Shown here: piece by piece, positions 5,578 through 5,637 of the stretch
Position numbering within the stretch: the first letter of the stretch is position 1
Layout: each line of letters opens with the position of its first letter
Source of the DNA: Verrucomicrobiia bacterium
GTDB taxonomy: Bacteria; Verrucomicrobiota; Verrucomicrobiia; Verrucomicrobiales; Akkermansiaceae
Assembly (NCBI GenBank): GCA_947460915.1
Contig: CANHKJ010000205.1
Span: 1-5,637, forward strand
Direction: 5' to 3'
DNA length: 5,637 nt
The notes under the pieces: generated by a model
Databases searched by the model: none
What the model saw: the letters and a program-made list of their open reading frames with translations, nothing else
What the model was told of the DNA's origin: nothing
Made by a program: the position numbers and the translations under genes

Positions 5578-5637
5578 AACAGAAATTTATTTCGTGGGCG
5601 ATGATGATGGAGATGGTGGATAGAATTTTTCTAACGC

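Larger units (their letters stand above)
5419..5635 (+). repeat. TTTTTCTAAC, three dispersed direct copies
   Basis: Identical decamers occur at 5419-5428, 5571-5580 and 5626-5635, all in the same orientation, spaced 152 and 55 bp. Some chance recurrence is expected in AT-rich DNA, but three exact 10-mers within about 220 bp is more than one would casually expect. They may be binding sites or remnants of a longer degenerate repeat. Sequence after each copy differs, so no longer unit is visible. Confidence 0.5.
5158..5637. other. Non-coding region upstream of the H1-like gene
   Basis: About 480 bp with no gene I can support. Minus-strand open frames of 65 and 112 codons here show no recognisable domain and cover the likely promoter. 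The right part (about 5415-5637) is AT-rich with A- and T-tracts and holds the repeated decamer, the A/T hairpin and the two palindromes listed separately. A run of ATG codons at 5601-5615 opens a plus-strand frame that leaves the window after 12 codons, too short to judge. The region probably carries regulation for the H1-like gene and possibly for a gene beyond the right edge. Confidence 0.6.

Noticed and set aside
5601..5637. Start of a plus-strand gene at the ATG run near the right edge
   Set aside because: Only 12 codons are visible, with several in-frame ATGs and no ribosome-binding site, so it cannot be judged.

Overview
The window looks like ordinary chromosome from a Gram-negative-type bacterium, most plausibly of the Planctomycetes-Verrucomicrobia-Chlamydiae group and perhaps Verrucomicrobiota. 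The clues are an Ala/Lys/Pro-rich histone H1-like protein, an Mrp protein with an N-terminal MIP18-type domain in the 'YPGFSRDIVSFG' form, a gingipain-like (C25-type) protein, and no Shine-Dalgarno sequence at any of the five visible gene starts. This placement is inference. No rRNA, tRNA, mobile element or CRISPR array is visible.

Positions 1-4706 carry five closely spaced plus-strand genes: a gingipain-like (clan CD) protein cut by the left edge; mtnP (S-methyl-5'-thioadenosine phosphorylase); msrB with a signal peptide (methionine-R-sulfoxide reductase); an Mrp/ApbC-type ATPase for Fe-S cluster handling; and gluQ (glutamyl-queuosine tRNA-Asp synthetase). Gaps are 41, 30, 82 and 11 bp, so some of them may be co-transcribed, with mrp-gluQ the tightest pair. 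MtnP and MsrB both concern methionine (salvage and repair) but probably act in different compartments. No single pathway unites all five.

Positions 4707-4860 lie between convergent genes. They hold inverted repeats that fold best as a minus-strand RNA and end in a T-rich tract on that strand. This may be the long 3' UTR and terminator of the H1-like gene, or a separate small RNA.

Positions 4861-5157 (minus) encode a 98-residue histone H1-like protein made almost only of Ala, Lys and Pro. Its core is 13 near-identical 18-bp repeats. A plausible sigma70-type promoter sits just upstream.

Positions 5158-5637 contain no gene I can support. The stretch becomes AT-rich to the right and holds a decamer repeated three times, two perfect palindromes and an A/T-stem hairpin, all upstream of the H1-like gene. 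I saw no clearly novel multi-gene system. The most interesting items are the repeat-built H1-like gene with its flanking structures, the altered CxxC site of Mrp, and the gingipain-like protein.
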